This document shows, piece by piece, positions 12,039 to 23,340 of a stretch of 64,000 nucleotides of DNA. Source of the stretch: Liolophura sinensis. Its lineage: Eukaryota > Mollusca > Polyplacophora > Chitonida > Chitonidae. Within the stretch, counting starts at the first letter, position 1; each line of letters begins with the position of its first letter. A program made the translations under genes and the position numbers. The stretch lies in the NCBI RefSeq assembly GCF_032854445.1, contig NC_088298.1, positions 14,063,504 to 14,127,503 on the forward strand. The letters are read 5' to 3'. The notes beneath the pieces are model-generated. The model saw only the letters and a list, made by a program, of their open reading frames with translations. It did no database searches and was not told where the DNA came from.

Positions 12039-12566
12039 ATGCTTTCCACTGCACATTTCACAAATATATCACATTACAGCTTTTCTCAACACTAAGTAAA
12101 GCAATGATCATTATAAATGCTGTTGGTAATATTCCAATAGACAACTGAGATCATTTAATCTAAAGATTCATGTATGCTGTGAGTATGAGACATGCTTCAA
12201 AAGGATGAGGTTAGTGACAGATACCATTCACAGACCACGTTTAATTTTCCACAAAATTACCGAGTATTGTCCATTTTATCTATTTTTAAGAGAAAAAGCT
12301 GCATGTATAATGTAATTGGTATCCACTTCATTCAGGTCTGCACATAGTAAAAGTACTTAGCCCTAAATCCAAAATGTTAGTTTCTACAGCTAGATTACAG
12401 CTAACCCGATTACAGCACTCGCATTTTACACGGAAAAGAAAACAATACTTTGGGCCGTATTACATCCCATTTCAAGCTATGTCCAGGCTTCAATGTATTA
12501 TCAAGTCTTACAAGCTGTCAACAAAATGCAAAGATTCCCAGACAGACATTGCAACACTAATGTAAC
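12039..12566. other. Unique non-coding sequence
   Basis: Nothing recognisable. Confidence 0.5.
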
Positions 12567-12581
12567 AAATACATGTAAGAG
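12567..12581. repeat. Left target-site duplication of SINE
   Basis: AAATACATGTAAGAG is repeated exactly at 12748-12762, flanking the SINE at 12582-12747. Confidence 0.9.
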
Positions 12582-12747
12582 CGACAGGGCCTCTGTGGCT
12601 CAGTTGGTTAGCAGCGCAGCGTAATGACCCAGAAGCCTCTCACTAATGCGGTCGCTGTGAGATCAAGTCCAGCTTATGCTGGTTTCCTCTCCGGCCCTAT
12701 GTGGGAAGGTCTATGTGGTATGGCGTAAAACACCAATCAAATAAAAT
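12582..12747 (+). mobile_element. Family-1 SINE with intact head and internal deletion
   Basis: The head is complete: GGCCTCTGTGGCTCAGTTGG includes the A box TGGCTCAGTTGG, and the B-box equivalent is GAGATCAAGTCC. After the GTGGGAAGGTCT block the sequence jumps straight to GTATGGCGTAAAACACCAAT, so about 100 bp of the body (CAACCTGCGG... to ...ATTCTTGAGTA) are absent. The 15-bp flanking duplications are perfect. A short form with both Pol III boxes, intact tail and perfect duplications fits a deletion present in the RNA or master copy before insertion, or a deletion soon afterwards. Confidence 0.92.
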
Positions 12748-12762
12748 AAATACATGTAAGAG

Positions 12763-14828
12763 AAAAAGGCTAAAGAAACTTACTTACCCCACCACTTGTG
12801 TGCGAGTCATAGTATTGCAACTGACAATGATGATGAAGAAGTGGACTGAATTTATACTGGACATAAAACCCTTACCAGTCATCAAAAAATTCTGTCCACA
12901 CCATGAGCATCATGGTCTACAGACCAAATATAAGTTTCTATATCTGGCTGTTCCAGTTGACCCAGTTTACAATTAAATGACTTACTGCAAAAATAGAAAC
13001 TGAAGTTAAGATTGGAGTGGAGAAATCATACTGTTTAATAAAAGTGATATTACATGTGGAGGAGACGGTGGCTGGTATAAATGGACTTGACAGACACAGT
13101 AAATCAGTAAATCGCTTAGCATTCATTTGACAAAAGAATTACATGTGCTATAAATGAATCTAACCTAGTGCACTAATTTCAACGAAAAGACTTCTTCCAT
13201 TTTTCTTGGGATTCAATAGAGCCATCCGCCTGCCCATTCCAAGTGAAATTGCAGATAATAAGGGGACAAGTGTGCCAGTTTCCATGTAACAGATTAGAAG
13301 ACTGACCTAAAAGTTTTGTTTAATCCAAATATGCCACTTGGCACAGAATAAACTTCTCAGCTTTAAGGCAACATGGAGCCCTCTTCCATTTGACAGCACT
13401 TTAGTTGCACAATCTCGCGAATATAAATGCAGAAATAAGCCCCAATAAAAGAAATTGGGTCAAAATTATTACTCAGTCCCCCAGTAGATATCTACTTAGT
13501 AGGCGATCTTACTACTTTGACCTTGCCCATGAAAAAAAAAATCTTAGATTTTATTGTATTACACATGTACTTATTTATTTCATCCCACTCAGTGCCCAAA
13601 TTGTAAATTGAGCATAAGATTTCTCTGGTAATAGACAAAATTGGACACGAGCCTATAGTCTGTAACAAGCTTATTTTAGTGCATTGTACTTATTGCTGAC
13701 ACTGTCATTTAAAAACCACGTGATTTTAACTCTGCCAGCCAATGATGTTGGCCTGACACAGAACAGGATTCCATAGAATATGGTAAAAAAAGGCGAATGT
13801 CAAGGTTTAATAAAAAGTAGTATTTCAAGGATGTCTGACTGTTAGCAAATGACTGGACTAATTTTGTGCGACTTGTAAGTTAAAGAGAGGATATAATTGA
13901 CATGGTCCACGATAAGAGTAATTCCACTTAAAAAGAAATAAATAAAAAATAGCGTAAAACTGAATGTAACACGAACTGGCCTTGTCCAAATCCCGATCAA
14001 TTTAGAACCTGATGATGAAAGTTCGGTGTCAATTTTTCTTTTCTTTTTGTAAAATCCAAATCAATTTATCCCACGATTCACAAATTACATGTACTCAAAA
14101 CCCACTTTGGGTTTATTGATAAAATCGCCTTTTCTTTCAATGAAACAATTAAAAAAATTCATTAAGAAGTATTCCACTGTTGCACTTCCAAAACTATCAG
14201 AAAGTGTTGGAGGCAAATTGTTGAAACAAAATAAGACGACAAAGCTTTTGATTGTTGAAATCAAAATTGGAAATTTTATTTCAATATGACCTTGGTGATG
14301 GAAGACCAATTTCATAAAGATGTGACATGTAAATTATATCAGCATAAATCCAACCATCCTGTTTCCAGACCTATCAACCTGCATATAATTTTTGTCCTTG
14401 AATCCTGACATGGTGACACATATTCCTAAAACTATCCTGAAAAATCAACGTACATGTAACAAGCCATTCATCACAGAAACCAATTTCCAAAACACACCAC
14501 ATATATGTCTTCCAAAAATTGAAGAAAAAACACAGGGAAGAATTTAAGGTTTTATCATTAAAGAAAGAAGGTTAGCACAGACTGGGTATATACATGGGGC
14601 TGACTACAAAGCGATTTTTAATGAAAATAAAATTTCACACTTAGATTTGCATGTATATATAATTCCAAACTGTCTGTGGTATCACCCCTATCTATATAGC
14701 TTAGTGGTAACATATATACATATTTGCAGATCAACACTGGCATCTTGATCATCTTGAGAAGCTCCACCTACAATATGCAGTTTTCGAGCTACGCCATTAG
14801 GACAAATGAATGAAGTCGTGGTGCAAAA
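12763..14828. other. Unique non-coding sequence
   Basis: No gene or repeat is supported. Short open frames near 14085-14315 overlap on both strands and have no domain. Confidence 0.5.
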
Positions 14829-15072
14829 TGACGTTGCCACTTTACGGCACAGTAGGGCTACTTGCGTATCTTTTAACGTGGCACTGATCCTGTTTAGATC
14901 AAAGTACCGGGATAACATCATTATTTTTGCAATATTGGGAACCCAAATCCATCCAAAAAACATGGTTCAGAAGATCAGTCTAATGCTTTTTAATTAGTAC
15001 TCTATATTCTATATACCACCCCATGTTAAAATTACCAGATTGGCCCTACTGTGCCGTAAAGTGACGACGTCA
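14829..15072. mobile_element. MITE-like element with 30-bp terminal inverted repeats
   Basis: The left end (14829-14858) reads TGACGTTGCCACTTTACGGC then ACAGTAGGGC. The right end (15043-15072) is its reverse complement with two mismatches (28 of 30 match, including 21 consecutive bases). The 244-bp element has no coding capacity of its own. No clear target-site duplication could be identified because the ends themselves contain TGACGTCA-like palindromes, so the superfamily is unassigned. Confidence 0.85.
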
Positions 15073-18000
15073 TATCATAAAGGGACGTCACTCTGTCGTT
15101 GTTAGGTCATATCTCGAAACATGCGTATTGTATCATGCCTTTACAACTAAATCAACTAACCATTCGGAGAGACTATCCAGGGATAGTACACTTGTTTAAG
15201 GTTACAAAAGAATCCTACACCATAGCCACTGAGGAACACCTGTACAAGGGGAAGAGAACAGGGTGGCGCCGGGAGGAGGGGGGCAATGAAAACATCCAGA
15301 TATTATCAATAGTAGCTAGATGCAGCAAAGTGTCAGCATATAGCATGTATAAAATTTAGAACAGCCTTTTCTTCAAAAATATCCAATAATGTCCAACATC
15401 TGATCCACCAAATATTGTAAATGTCATTTGATTAATATCATTGGTTTTACTTACCCCAATCATATAAAAACTCATCACCAAACTCTCATTCAACTTCTCA
15501 CTTTTAGACATCTCTGATCTAACAGAAAATGAATGCCTGATATAAAGGCCAGTTGTGTAAGTTGAGGAAATATCTGCACCATTTTTGAAAGATGTGACTA
15601 TAGCCTAGATGTAGCTGATCACTTTCACAGTTGACTCGCAAGCATTTTCCAGGAACCACCTTACCACATTCTCCAAGAAGCAATCAACGACAGCAGTGGG
15701 TCACATAATCTGTGCGCCCTCTCACTCTCGTTCATCTCACTACACCTGTCTGTGTCTGATCATTGCACATAAATCTGTCTGCTTCTTACACACTTACCTA
15801 TACCGACTCTGCTAACGGCTCTCAATGTCAAGTCAGCCTCCACCAAAAGAGCAAAATGAATCTGAATGAAAATCTCAGAATCTAGATGCAGACATTTGTA
15901 CTTGTCACCGAGCCAGTTAAAGAGTATCACTGACTGGTCTATAATAAACTTCATTCCTATATGAGGACTGTTTTTCTCTGAATTACGGTATATACTGACA
16001 AGAATCAAGAACTGGGGAGATATATATCACAGGAAGGCTCAAGGACATTTTCAGCTGACCCAAATCATGGCACTCTCAAAGACATACACTCAAAAGAACT
16101 AAGACAATGAAATACATATTTCACTTTAATCACTTTAACGAACAATTGGGCCTTCAAATGGCACTTATTACCTCTGCCTATACCAAAAAACTTTTAATCC
16201 ATTAAGCCGCTCAATGATGTAAATAGCAATGGCAATGTCTTACAGGAGACATACACATGGAGTACACCTTCATAAGTACATGTATGTATCATAAAAGACA
16301 AAAATAAATGCCGACGCGATGGCTGCGACTATCCATGAGGCACACGGCCAATAAAGTGATATGTTTAACTGCAGCTCTGGTTGCTTTGGCTGCAGATTTA
16401 AAGGTGGAGAAAACATAAAAATGACAAAGTTTGAATGGAAGAATGCAAACAGTTATTCCTAAATGTGGTCTTCAATACTTTTTCTGATTTTTTGTAAAAG
16501 AGAAATAGACACTTGAAAATAATTTTTGTATTGTGGGTATTTGGAACCACCTTTTGGTATTTATAGTCTTTGTTTAATAATGTCATAAATGAGGATGTAA
16601 CACAGGTTTAATAAATATTTGTGCACTAGAATTTGTTTTTTCCAGCTAACAAATGTATTAAACCTCAATTTGGATCATACTGATATTTTTAATATGTCAA
16701 TAAATATTATCATAATTTAGGTTAAATGCATATGTTTTGATATAAACAACAAATTTACATTCAAATAAATTTATTAGACAAGCATCAAATCCTTATTTAG
16801 AACATTATTATGCAACAACGATAAATACCAAAAGTTGGTTCCATACACCCACTATACAAAAATATTTTGAAATACCCTTTTCTCTTGAAAAAAAGAAAAA
16901 ATCCCCAAAAAATATTACAGATCATATTTGCAAATAAGTTTTGATGCTGTCATATGATTTTGGCATCATTTTTATGTTTTCTTCTCCTTTAAGTCAGAAG
17001 ACTCATCATGTGTCTGGACAATCAAACTGGTTTTGATACACTCAGGTTTCCTCCACTCATAAACCAGACTTTTAACACAAACTTGCAACACCTGTCATCA
17101 ACCACATGAAAAGTTTTTAACTCTGACATTGGGACTGCACAAATGATCATAAATCAAAATCTGATACCTGGCAATGATTCCTAACTACTGGGCATGTTGG
17201 CCATCATACACACATATCGACGTATGTATATCATTGTATATATATCATTATAACATATCACTCCTACATGTACATAATTTGATTTTCCCAAATTTAATTT
17301 TGTAAGGTGCGACTGGATTGGATAAATTTTTGCGTTCATACTCCAATAAACTGGGAAAAAATGAAGCCACGTAGGACTACTTTTTCTCAGAATAGAGCTG
17401 AAAGAGACTGAAAGCACGTCATGTAAAATGACATACAGAACACCATAAATATATCTGCTTTCACCTGTATTATATTCACATTCATAAACAGGAGCATCGG
17501 TACAAATTCTGTGGAGAGTCTAAGAGACAAATTAAGACCGTTTAAACAGTATTGTTTACCTAAGTTTGAACTTGATCACAAACACGCAAAGGCTTGCTGG
17601 GTCAGTGAGTGCTTATGCATAGCCGAGGGCCAGCGCTTGCCTAAACAAGCCAATTTGATCAAAATCACTTTCTAGCTGATGTTTAAAATACAAACTGTTG
17701 TTCTTGAATAAACAGTATGTTTGAATACTAAGATCTCATCCTTAAGTTACAACTACACATGCCTTGCATCCGGCAGGTGTAGCCTACATACTCCAGCATA
17801 TCCTTGGTGCGCAACAACTGCAGTAGTCATTTATGAACAGTGCAGACATGTTTGTCTCCTAGAGATGCATCTCACGAAATAAATTCAACTCTCAGCCTCT
17901 TCTGCTCCCAAAGTTCTCTAGCTCGGGATTCCCCTTCTAAATGTAAAGTTATTCACAGGTCTTTTTGAAAAGGCCCCGCAGCCGTAAACTTTGCCTCGCC

Positions 18001-20261
18001 ATTTCGCTCACTTTGAATGCGACATTGCTTTGAAACGGCAGAACTTTTCATTGGCCCATAGAATCTCATTCAAATAATCGACACTGGCATACGACAATTA
18101 AGATAAAAGTGCAAAACACAAGCCATGAGAAATGCGAGAAGTTATTCTTTCCAGTTCTTAATAACTCCAGAGGTATTACTGACCTTCAGAGTACAACACC
18201 TGTAATCAACCACCTGCTACCTGTCAACCAGCAGGTGATATGCCAAAAATAAGCTACATCTGATAATCAGCATTTTTACCTGACCGAAGGTAATTTTTCG
18301 GCTTAGCCCAATATCTATACTTGTACCTATATATATATGTACTGCAGTAATTCAGATGTGCAGAATGTTTACGCACACTAACACACACTGCTGCGAACTC
18401 CTACCTCATCAGAATAATTAAACGCCATAACTTCACACGATTTTTCACCAAATGAACACCCTTCTCTACTCCAATGCAATGTATGACGACAAGTCCAATG
18501 GTGAAAATTTCCGTGCAATTATAGGTGATTTGCTGTAACAACCAGCATGTGACCCTTTCCAGGTAAGTCTACTAATATTATGTTTCCAATGTCTATAATA
18601 ATAATGTATTATAAAATATGCATTTTCTTAAGTTATATATTTTTATACAAAAACTGTACATACACATAATCATAATCATTTTTAAGACCTGATGGCATAT
18701 ATATATACTTTTTCCATCTTAGTTAAGTTAATTATGTCAGTCAGTTGAGTCATCAAGCCAGAAAGTATGTCAGTTGGTTTAGGAATGAATAAACCTAAAT
18801 ATATAAACTTCAACATATATGTACAAGGCAGAGACAAAACCTATCCAAATGTACAGGTAATGCAAAAGCCTATGAACAGCTACATTCTGTACACGTACCT
18901 AGCAAGGATGTGGGCAAAGACAGACATCAGGGTTGAATTTTAGGGGAAAAAGTTACACACAACAGTGCATCTGACTGCATCATCTACCTGCACTGTAAAA
19001 CAGCAACATGTAACAGGTAACACTTGTGACAAACCTGCACACAAGTAAAAGTCTGGCTATTTAATACACTGCATTCTAATGTAGATTTATGGCTAATATA
19101 GATGTAATGGTATAAGAGTGGAAAATCTATAATGACAGTTTTCTACATGGAGACTGTGCATGTAATCTTGTTCTACATCAACAGCCAAATATTTAGGTAC
19201 ACTGCTGAGTGCACATGCTCCCCATATTAATGAATGCATGATAAAACAGCACAGTGAAGTATTGAAGTCAATTCTGACAAAAATGCAAAAAAAAAAAAGA
19301 AAAGAAACAGAAAATAAACAGACAGATGTGACTGGAAACGAAACATAGAAAAACATGACATACACTAAGATTGACTCTTTCCTGTCAATTTCTTTACACC
19401 ATGCCAATGAAAAAAAAAAAGAACTGACAGAAAAATAAATAAAAGAAATAGGGGGAGAAAGAGAGAGAAAAGAAGAAAAGAGGATTGTGGCTTGTCGTAC
19501 CACGTACCTGACTTCTTTCTACGGGAGGAAGGACTGGAAACTGCTCTTGTTATTAAAATCAAATATGCAATTTTCACACGCACCCACAAGTCTGTGTACA
19601 CTTCTAAACATCAAATCAAACAGCCATCCTAGAAGCCTATCTGCATATCCAGCCCCCAGCAGTGCACGTACTTTGCCAAAAAATTCACACAAACTGAAAA
19701 CAATTTGGAAACTGATGCATGTCAAGCATTTTTTATATGGATTGAGCACGAACAACGCCTGCCTCATAGACCAACAAAGAGTCATGGGGCTCCATACTGG
19801 GCTCTTGTTCCCGATTTGAAATTCCCATCGCCAAATATAACGGTGTGTGTACAGGCAAACAGGCGCTGATTAAATAAGACGCTAGCTTTGTGGAGTTCTA
19901 ACAGCTTCATGGCACTTTTACCTGATGCTACATTTATACAAGTGTCATTTGTTTGCTGGGCTTAGCCCCTGTCTCTGTGGCCTGTCTAAAAACAGTGGGG
20001 GTTTTAACGAATATCTAAAGTGTACACTACATGTAGCAGGTTATTTTCCAGGAGTGTGAGGGGCAAAAACTAGAAATGTACGTACATCAGACGTTTTTAT
20101 TCACAATCCTGATGTTTTAGACTATAATGTTTCTGTACATGTAATGGACACGGGGACGAAGGAGGGGGTTGGTTGAAGACAAGGGATAATGAATGCATCA
20201 CTTCCGCCGGTTATTTTTACCACAAAATGTTTAACGCATAGCACATATTGGGGTTCGGTCA
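15073..20261. other. Long unique non-coding interval
   Basis: About 5.2 kb contain no supported exon, RNA gene or repeat array. A 136-residue open frame on the minus strand at 19093-19503 is low-complexity, hydrophobic and A/T-biased and is judged accidental. A juxtaposed acceptor/donor-like site is present at 18551-18568 (see findings). Confidence 0.45.
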
Positions 20262-20812
20262 TGTTACATGTACTATGTTGAGAAATCATTACATTAAAGA
20301 TACACAAAATACATGCACATGAACTCAGAGATACTGGACCACACCTTTAGCATCGTTACACGTACTTTGTTAAGAAATCATTAAATCAAAGATACACAAA
20401 ATACATGCACATGAACTCAGTGATACTGGACCACATCTTTAGCATTGTTACATGTACTTTGTTAAGAAATCATTACATTAAAGATACACAAGATACATGC
20501 ACATGAACTCATAGATACTGGACCACACCTTTAGCATCGTTACACGTACTTTGTTAAGAAATCATTAAATTAAAGATAAACAAAATGCATGCACATGAAC
20601 TCAAAGATACTGGACCACACCTTTTGCATTGTTACATGTACTTTGTTAAGAAATCATCAATGTAAAGATACACAAAATACATGCACATGAACTCATAGAT
20701 ACTGGACCACACCTTTAGCATTGTTACATGTACTTTAAGAAATCATTAATTTAAAGACACACAAAATACATGCACATGAACTCTAAGATACTGAACATCA
20801 CCTTCAGCATAT
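20262..20812. repeat. 92-bp tandem repeat, 6 copies
   Basis: Units begin at about 20263, 20355, 20447, 20539, 20631 and 20723, each with GTTACATGTACTTTG, AAGAAATCATTA, GATACACAAAATACATGCAC and GATACTGGACCACACC blocks. Neighbouring units are nearly identical. The last unit has lost a few bases (ACTTTAAG) and diverges. Confidence 0.95.
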
Positions 20813-21062
20813 GTATGGATGTACTTACTGGATACAACCAGAAGGGTAAAGTTAAATGTTTGCACAACCACTTATTACAGGTTCTGGGAATGTCACAAAA
20901 TGACATTCCGTATCCAGTGAAATAAAGTTAGTACGGCATAATTTAACAAACGACAAACAAAAGCTTGTTGTCATTACCATGCCCTGACTACAACCATGCG
21001 CCTTATTCCTTACTCAATTCACAACTAACAACTTTTTGGCAATTTATACAAAATGATTTACA
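20813..21062. other. Unique spacer
   Basis: Nothing recognisable between the 92-bp and ~55-bp arrays. Confidence 0.5.
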
Positions 21063-21213
21063 ATGGGAAGGTTAGTAGAAGGTGCATTATAGGTGCACAT
21101 GGTCCATAAGGGACGGTTAGTAAAAGGTACATTATAGGTGCGCGCAGGGTATGTAAGGGACAGTTGGTAGGTGTATTATACACGCATATGGTCCTTAGGG
21201 GGCAGTTAGCTGA
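21063..21213. repeat. ~55-bp degenerate tandem repeat, 3 copies
   Basis: Units share GGTTAGTAGAAGGTGCATTA, TAGGTGCACATGGTCC and AAGGGACGGTTAG. The third copy is more diverged. Confidence 0.75.
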
Positions 21214-21371
21214 GAGTAATATTAGGCCCAAAAATAAATAAAATGAAATTCCCCACATAAGGTCACTGAAAGATTACAAGAAAATACGAATGTCCACAGC
21301 CTCCCAATCGAAATATTTACACTTGATCTGTAATACCTGCAAAGGCAGATTTTTTGTCTCCAGTCAATGAA

Positions 21372-22150
21372 TGAATATACCTGCTCTAACAAGATGATTT
21401 CCATCTTCCCATAGTTTTGATCAAGTGATTTTGTACTTGCACATGGCCTGCAGCACTGATGCGAAAGTCGTGACCCGAGTGAAGGTGCTCATTTAGACCT
21501 AGTCTGACGAGGATTGTCCTTAGATGCGTAATGAAATACCTTCTAGACAAAGCCCTTCCCTCCTCTGTCAGAAAAAGAGGTTGCATAAGAGCAGATTGCG
21601 TGAACATCTGTGTTCACAAAGTCCACTATGTTCGCACTGTTTTAACAGGACAGATTATACCCTCATATTTACTAAATAACACCATAACTCCAAGCCTGAA
21701 ACGGTCTGCCTTTGAGCTCTAAGCCTTATATTAAATTCTTCATTATTTTTCCAATGGAGGTCATCCAAAGCTATATTATCTTTAGGATCAAATCTCCTCC
21801 CCTTAACTGTAAATTCACCACACCCAAGAAATCCACAGAAAGCAGTAACACATACTGCTAGCAGCCACAAATCAGTATAATGGCCAACCACATCCTGTCT
21901 AAAGGTTGTATAAATCTGACACAGGATGCTGTATGTAATAGGCGAGCGAGTTCTGTTTGATGCACTCTTTAATCTTTTGACAGCATTAAGAATACAGTGT
22001 AGTCAAAATAATGGGTGCTGATGCACATCCACTAAAGGGTTAGACATTCCTGCCTTTAAATACGGAAACTTGATACGTGCCAAATGTGATCTAATGGTTG
22101 TGTGCTTAAGATTATAAAATCTGAAGCAATGCATAACACAATATATTAAC
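21372..22150 (-). pseudogene. Tyrosine recombinase remnant of the YR retrotransposon
   Basis: Minus-strand translation, with stops and frame changes, gives HTTIRSHLARIKFPYL, GMSNPLVDV and VKRLKSASNRTRSPITYS. These match the SAM-like core-binding part of YR-element recombinases. The catalytic part follows: VTAFCGFLGCGEFTV, FDPKDNIALDDL, GHDFRISAAG and IKTMGRWKSSC. The second-arginine box (HxxR, here HDFR) and the GRW motif are kept. The first catalytic arginine, expected in a FLRCGE-type motif, has become glycine (FLGCGE), and a stop follows SSC just before SRYIHS, where the nucleophilic tyrosine region lies. It would be catalytically dead. It would have acted in the nucleus on circular cDNA of its own element. 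It is separated from the RT/RNase H part by a satellite array. Confidence 0.85.
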
Positions 22151-22226
22151 AACTACTCAGTCAGTTGTGGTTAAACACCATTCCAACTGTAGCAATGCAT
22201 CACAAGAAACTTTAACAACACATCTA

Positions 22227-23234
22227 CTTAGCTCAGCACCTAATTGACATGAAAGAGTTATGGGACCTACTGCCTTGCTGTGCTTAGCTCAGCACCAAAT
22301 TGACATGACCGAGTCCTAGGACCTACTGCCCTGCTGTGCTTAGCTCAGCACCAAATTGACATGACCGAGTCCTAGGACCTACTGCCCTGCTGTGCTTAGC
22401 TCAGCACCAAATTGACATGACGGAGAACTAGGACCTACTGCCTTGCTGTGCTTAGCTCAGCACCTAATTGACATGACCGAGTCCTAGGACCTACTGCCTT
22501 GCTGTGCTTAGCTCAGCACCAAATTGACATGACCGAGTCCTAGGACCTACTGCCCTGCTGTGCTTAGCTCAGCACCAAATTGACATGACGGAGTACTAGG
22601 ACCTACTGCCCTGCTGTGCTTAGCTCAGCACCAAATTGACATGACCGAGTCCTAGGACCTACTGTCCTGCTGTGCTTAGCTCAGCACCAAATCCACATGA
22701 AGGAGTCCCGGGACCTACTGCCCTGCTGTGCTTAGCTCAGCACCAAATTGACATGACCGAGTCCTAGGACCTACTGCCCTGCTGTGCTTAGCTCAGCACC
22801 AAATTGACATGACCGAGTCCTAGGACCTACTGCCCTGCTGTGCTTAGCTCAGCACCAAATTGACATGACGGAGAACTAGGACCTACTGCCTTGCTGTGCT
22901 TAGTTCAGCACCAAATTGTCATGACCGAGTCCTAGGACCTACTGCCCTGCTGTGCTTAGCTCAGCACCAAATTGACATGACCGAGTCCTAGGACCTACTG
23001 CCTTGCTGTGCTTAGCTCAGCACCAAATTGACATGACGGAGAACTAGGACCTACTGCCTTGCTGTGCTTAGCTCAGCACCAAATTGACATGACGGAGTAC
23101 TAGGACCTACTGCCTTGCTGTGCTTAGCTCAGCACCAAATTGACATGACCGAGTCCTAGGACCTACTGCCCTGCTGTGCTTAGCTCAGCACCAAATCCAC
23201 ATGAAGGAGTCCCGGGACCTACTGCCCTGCTGTA
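22227..23234. repeat. 56-bp satellite, 18 copies, with higher-order structure
   Basis: Units start CTTAGCTCAGCACCAAATTG and contain ACATGACCGAGTCCTAGGAC and CTACTGCCCTGCTGTG. The array spans 18 units of 56 bp (about 1008 bp) without length drift. Variants fall into types: B (CCGAGTCCTAGG), C (CGGAGAACTAGG), D (CGGAGTACTAGG) and E (AAATCCACATGAAGGAGTCC). After a divergent first unit the order is B-B-C-B-B-D-B-E, then B-B-C-B-B-C-D-B-E. This is a repeated higher-order block with one extra C. The array lies between the RNase H and recombinase remnants of the YR retrotransposon. Confidence 0.97.
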
Positions 23235-23277
23235 CTCGCCTTACTCTGTAATTCAGACGCCCCATGAATTCCATAAT

Positions 23278-23321
23278 TTTTTTTTTTTTTTTTTTTGATT
23301 GTTGTTTTATGCCGTACTCAA
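23278..23321 (-). mobile_element. Extremely 5'-truncated SINE insertion with perfect duplication
   Basis: Only the family-1 3' tail is present: a run of 19 T followed by GATTGTTGTTTTATGCCGTA CTCA in plus orientation. On the minus strand that is TGAGTACGGCATAAAAC plus a poly(A). The 11-bp sequence AATTCCATAAT flanks it exactly at 23267-23277 and 23322-23332. An insertion of about 44 bp with intact duplication shows that the last ~25 bases plus tail are enough to mark the priming end of the reverse-transcribed RNA. Confidence 0.88.
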
Positions 23322-23340
23322 AATTCCATAATAACCGATG

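Noticed and set aside
12588-12680. Possible functional tRNA gene
   Set aside because: The A and B boxes belong to a SINE head; the sequence continues into the SINE body and is bracketed by SINE target-site duplications.
13405-13445. CTCGCGAATATAAATGCAGAAATAAG as a relic of the 46,968 element's inverted end
   Set aside because: Only a short partial resemblance and no opposing arm within 1 kb.
19093-19503. 136-residue hydrophobic minus-strand frame
   Set aside because: Composition is driven by A-rich DNA on the opposite strand (F/S/L-rich); no start context, domain or splice support.
22227-23234. CRISPR-like appearance of regularly spaced repeats
   Set aside because: There are no unique spacers; units are contiguous 56-bp satellite copies in eukaryotic DNA. 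The same applies to the other arrays.
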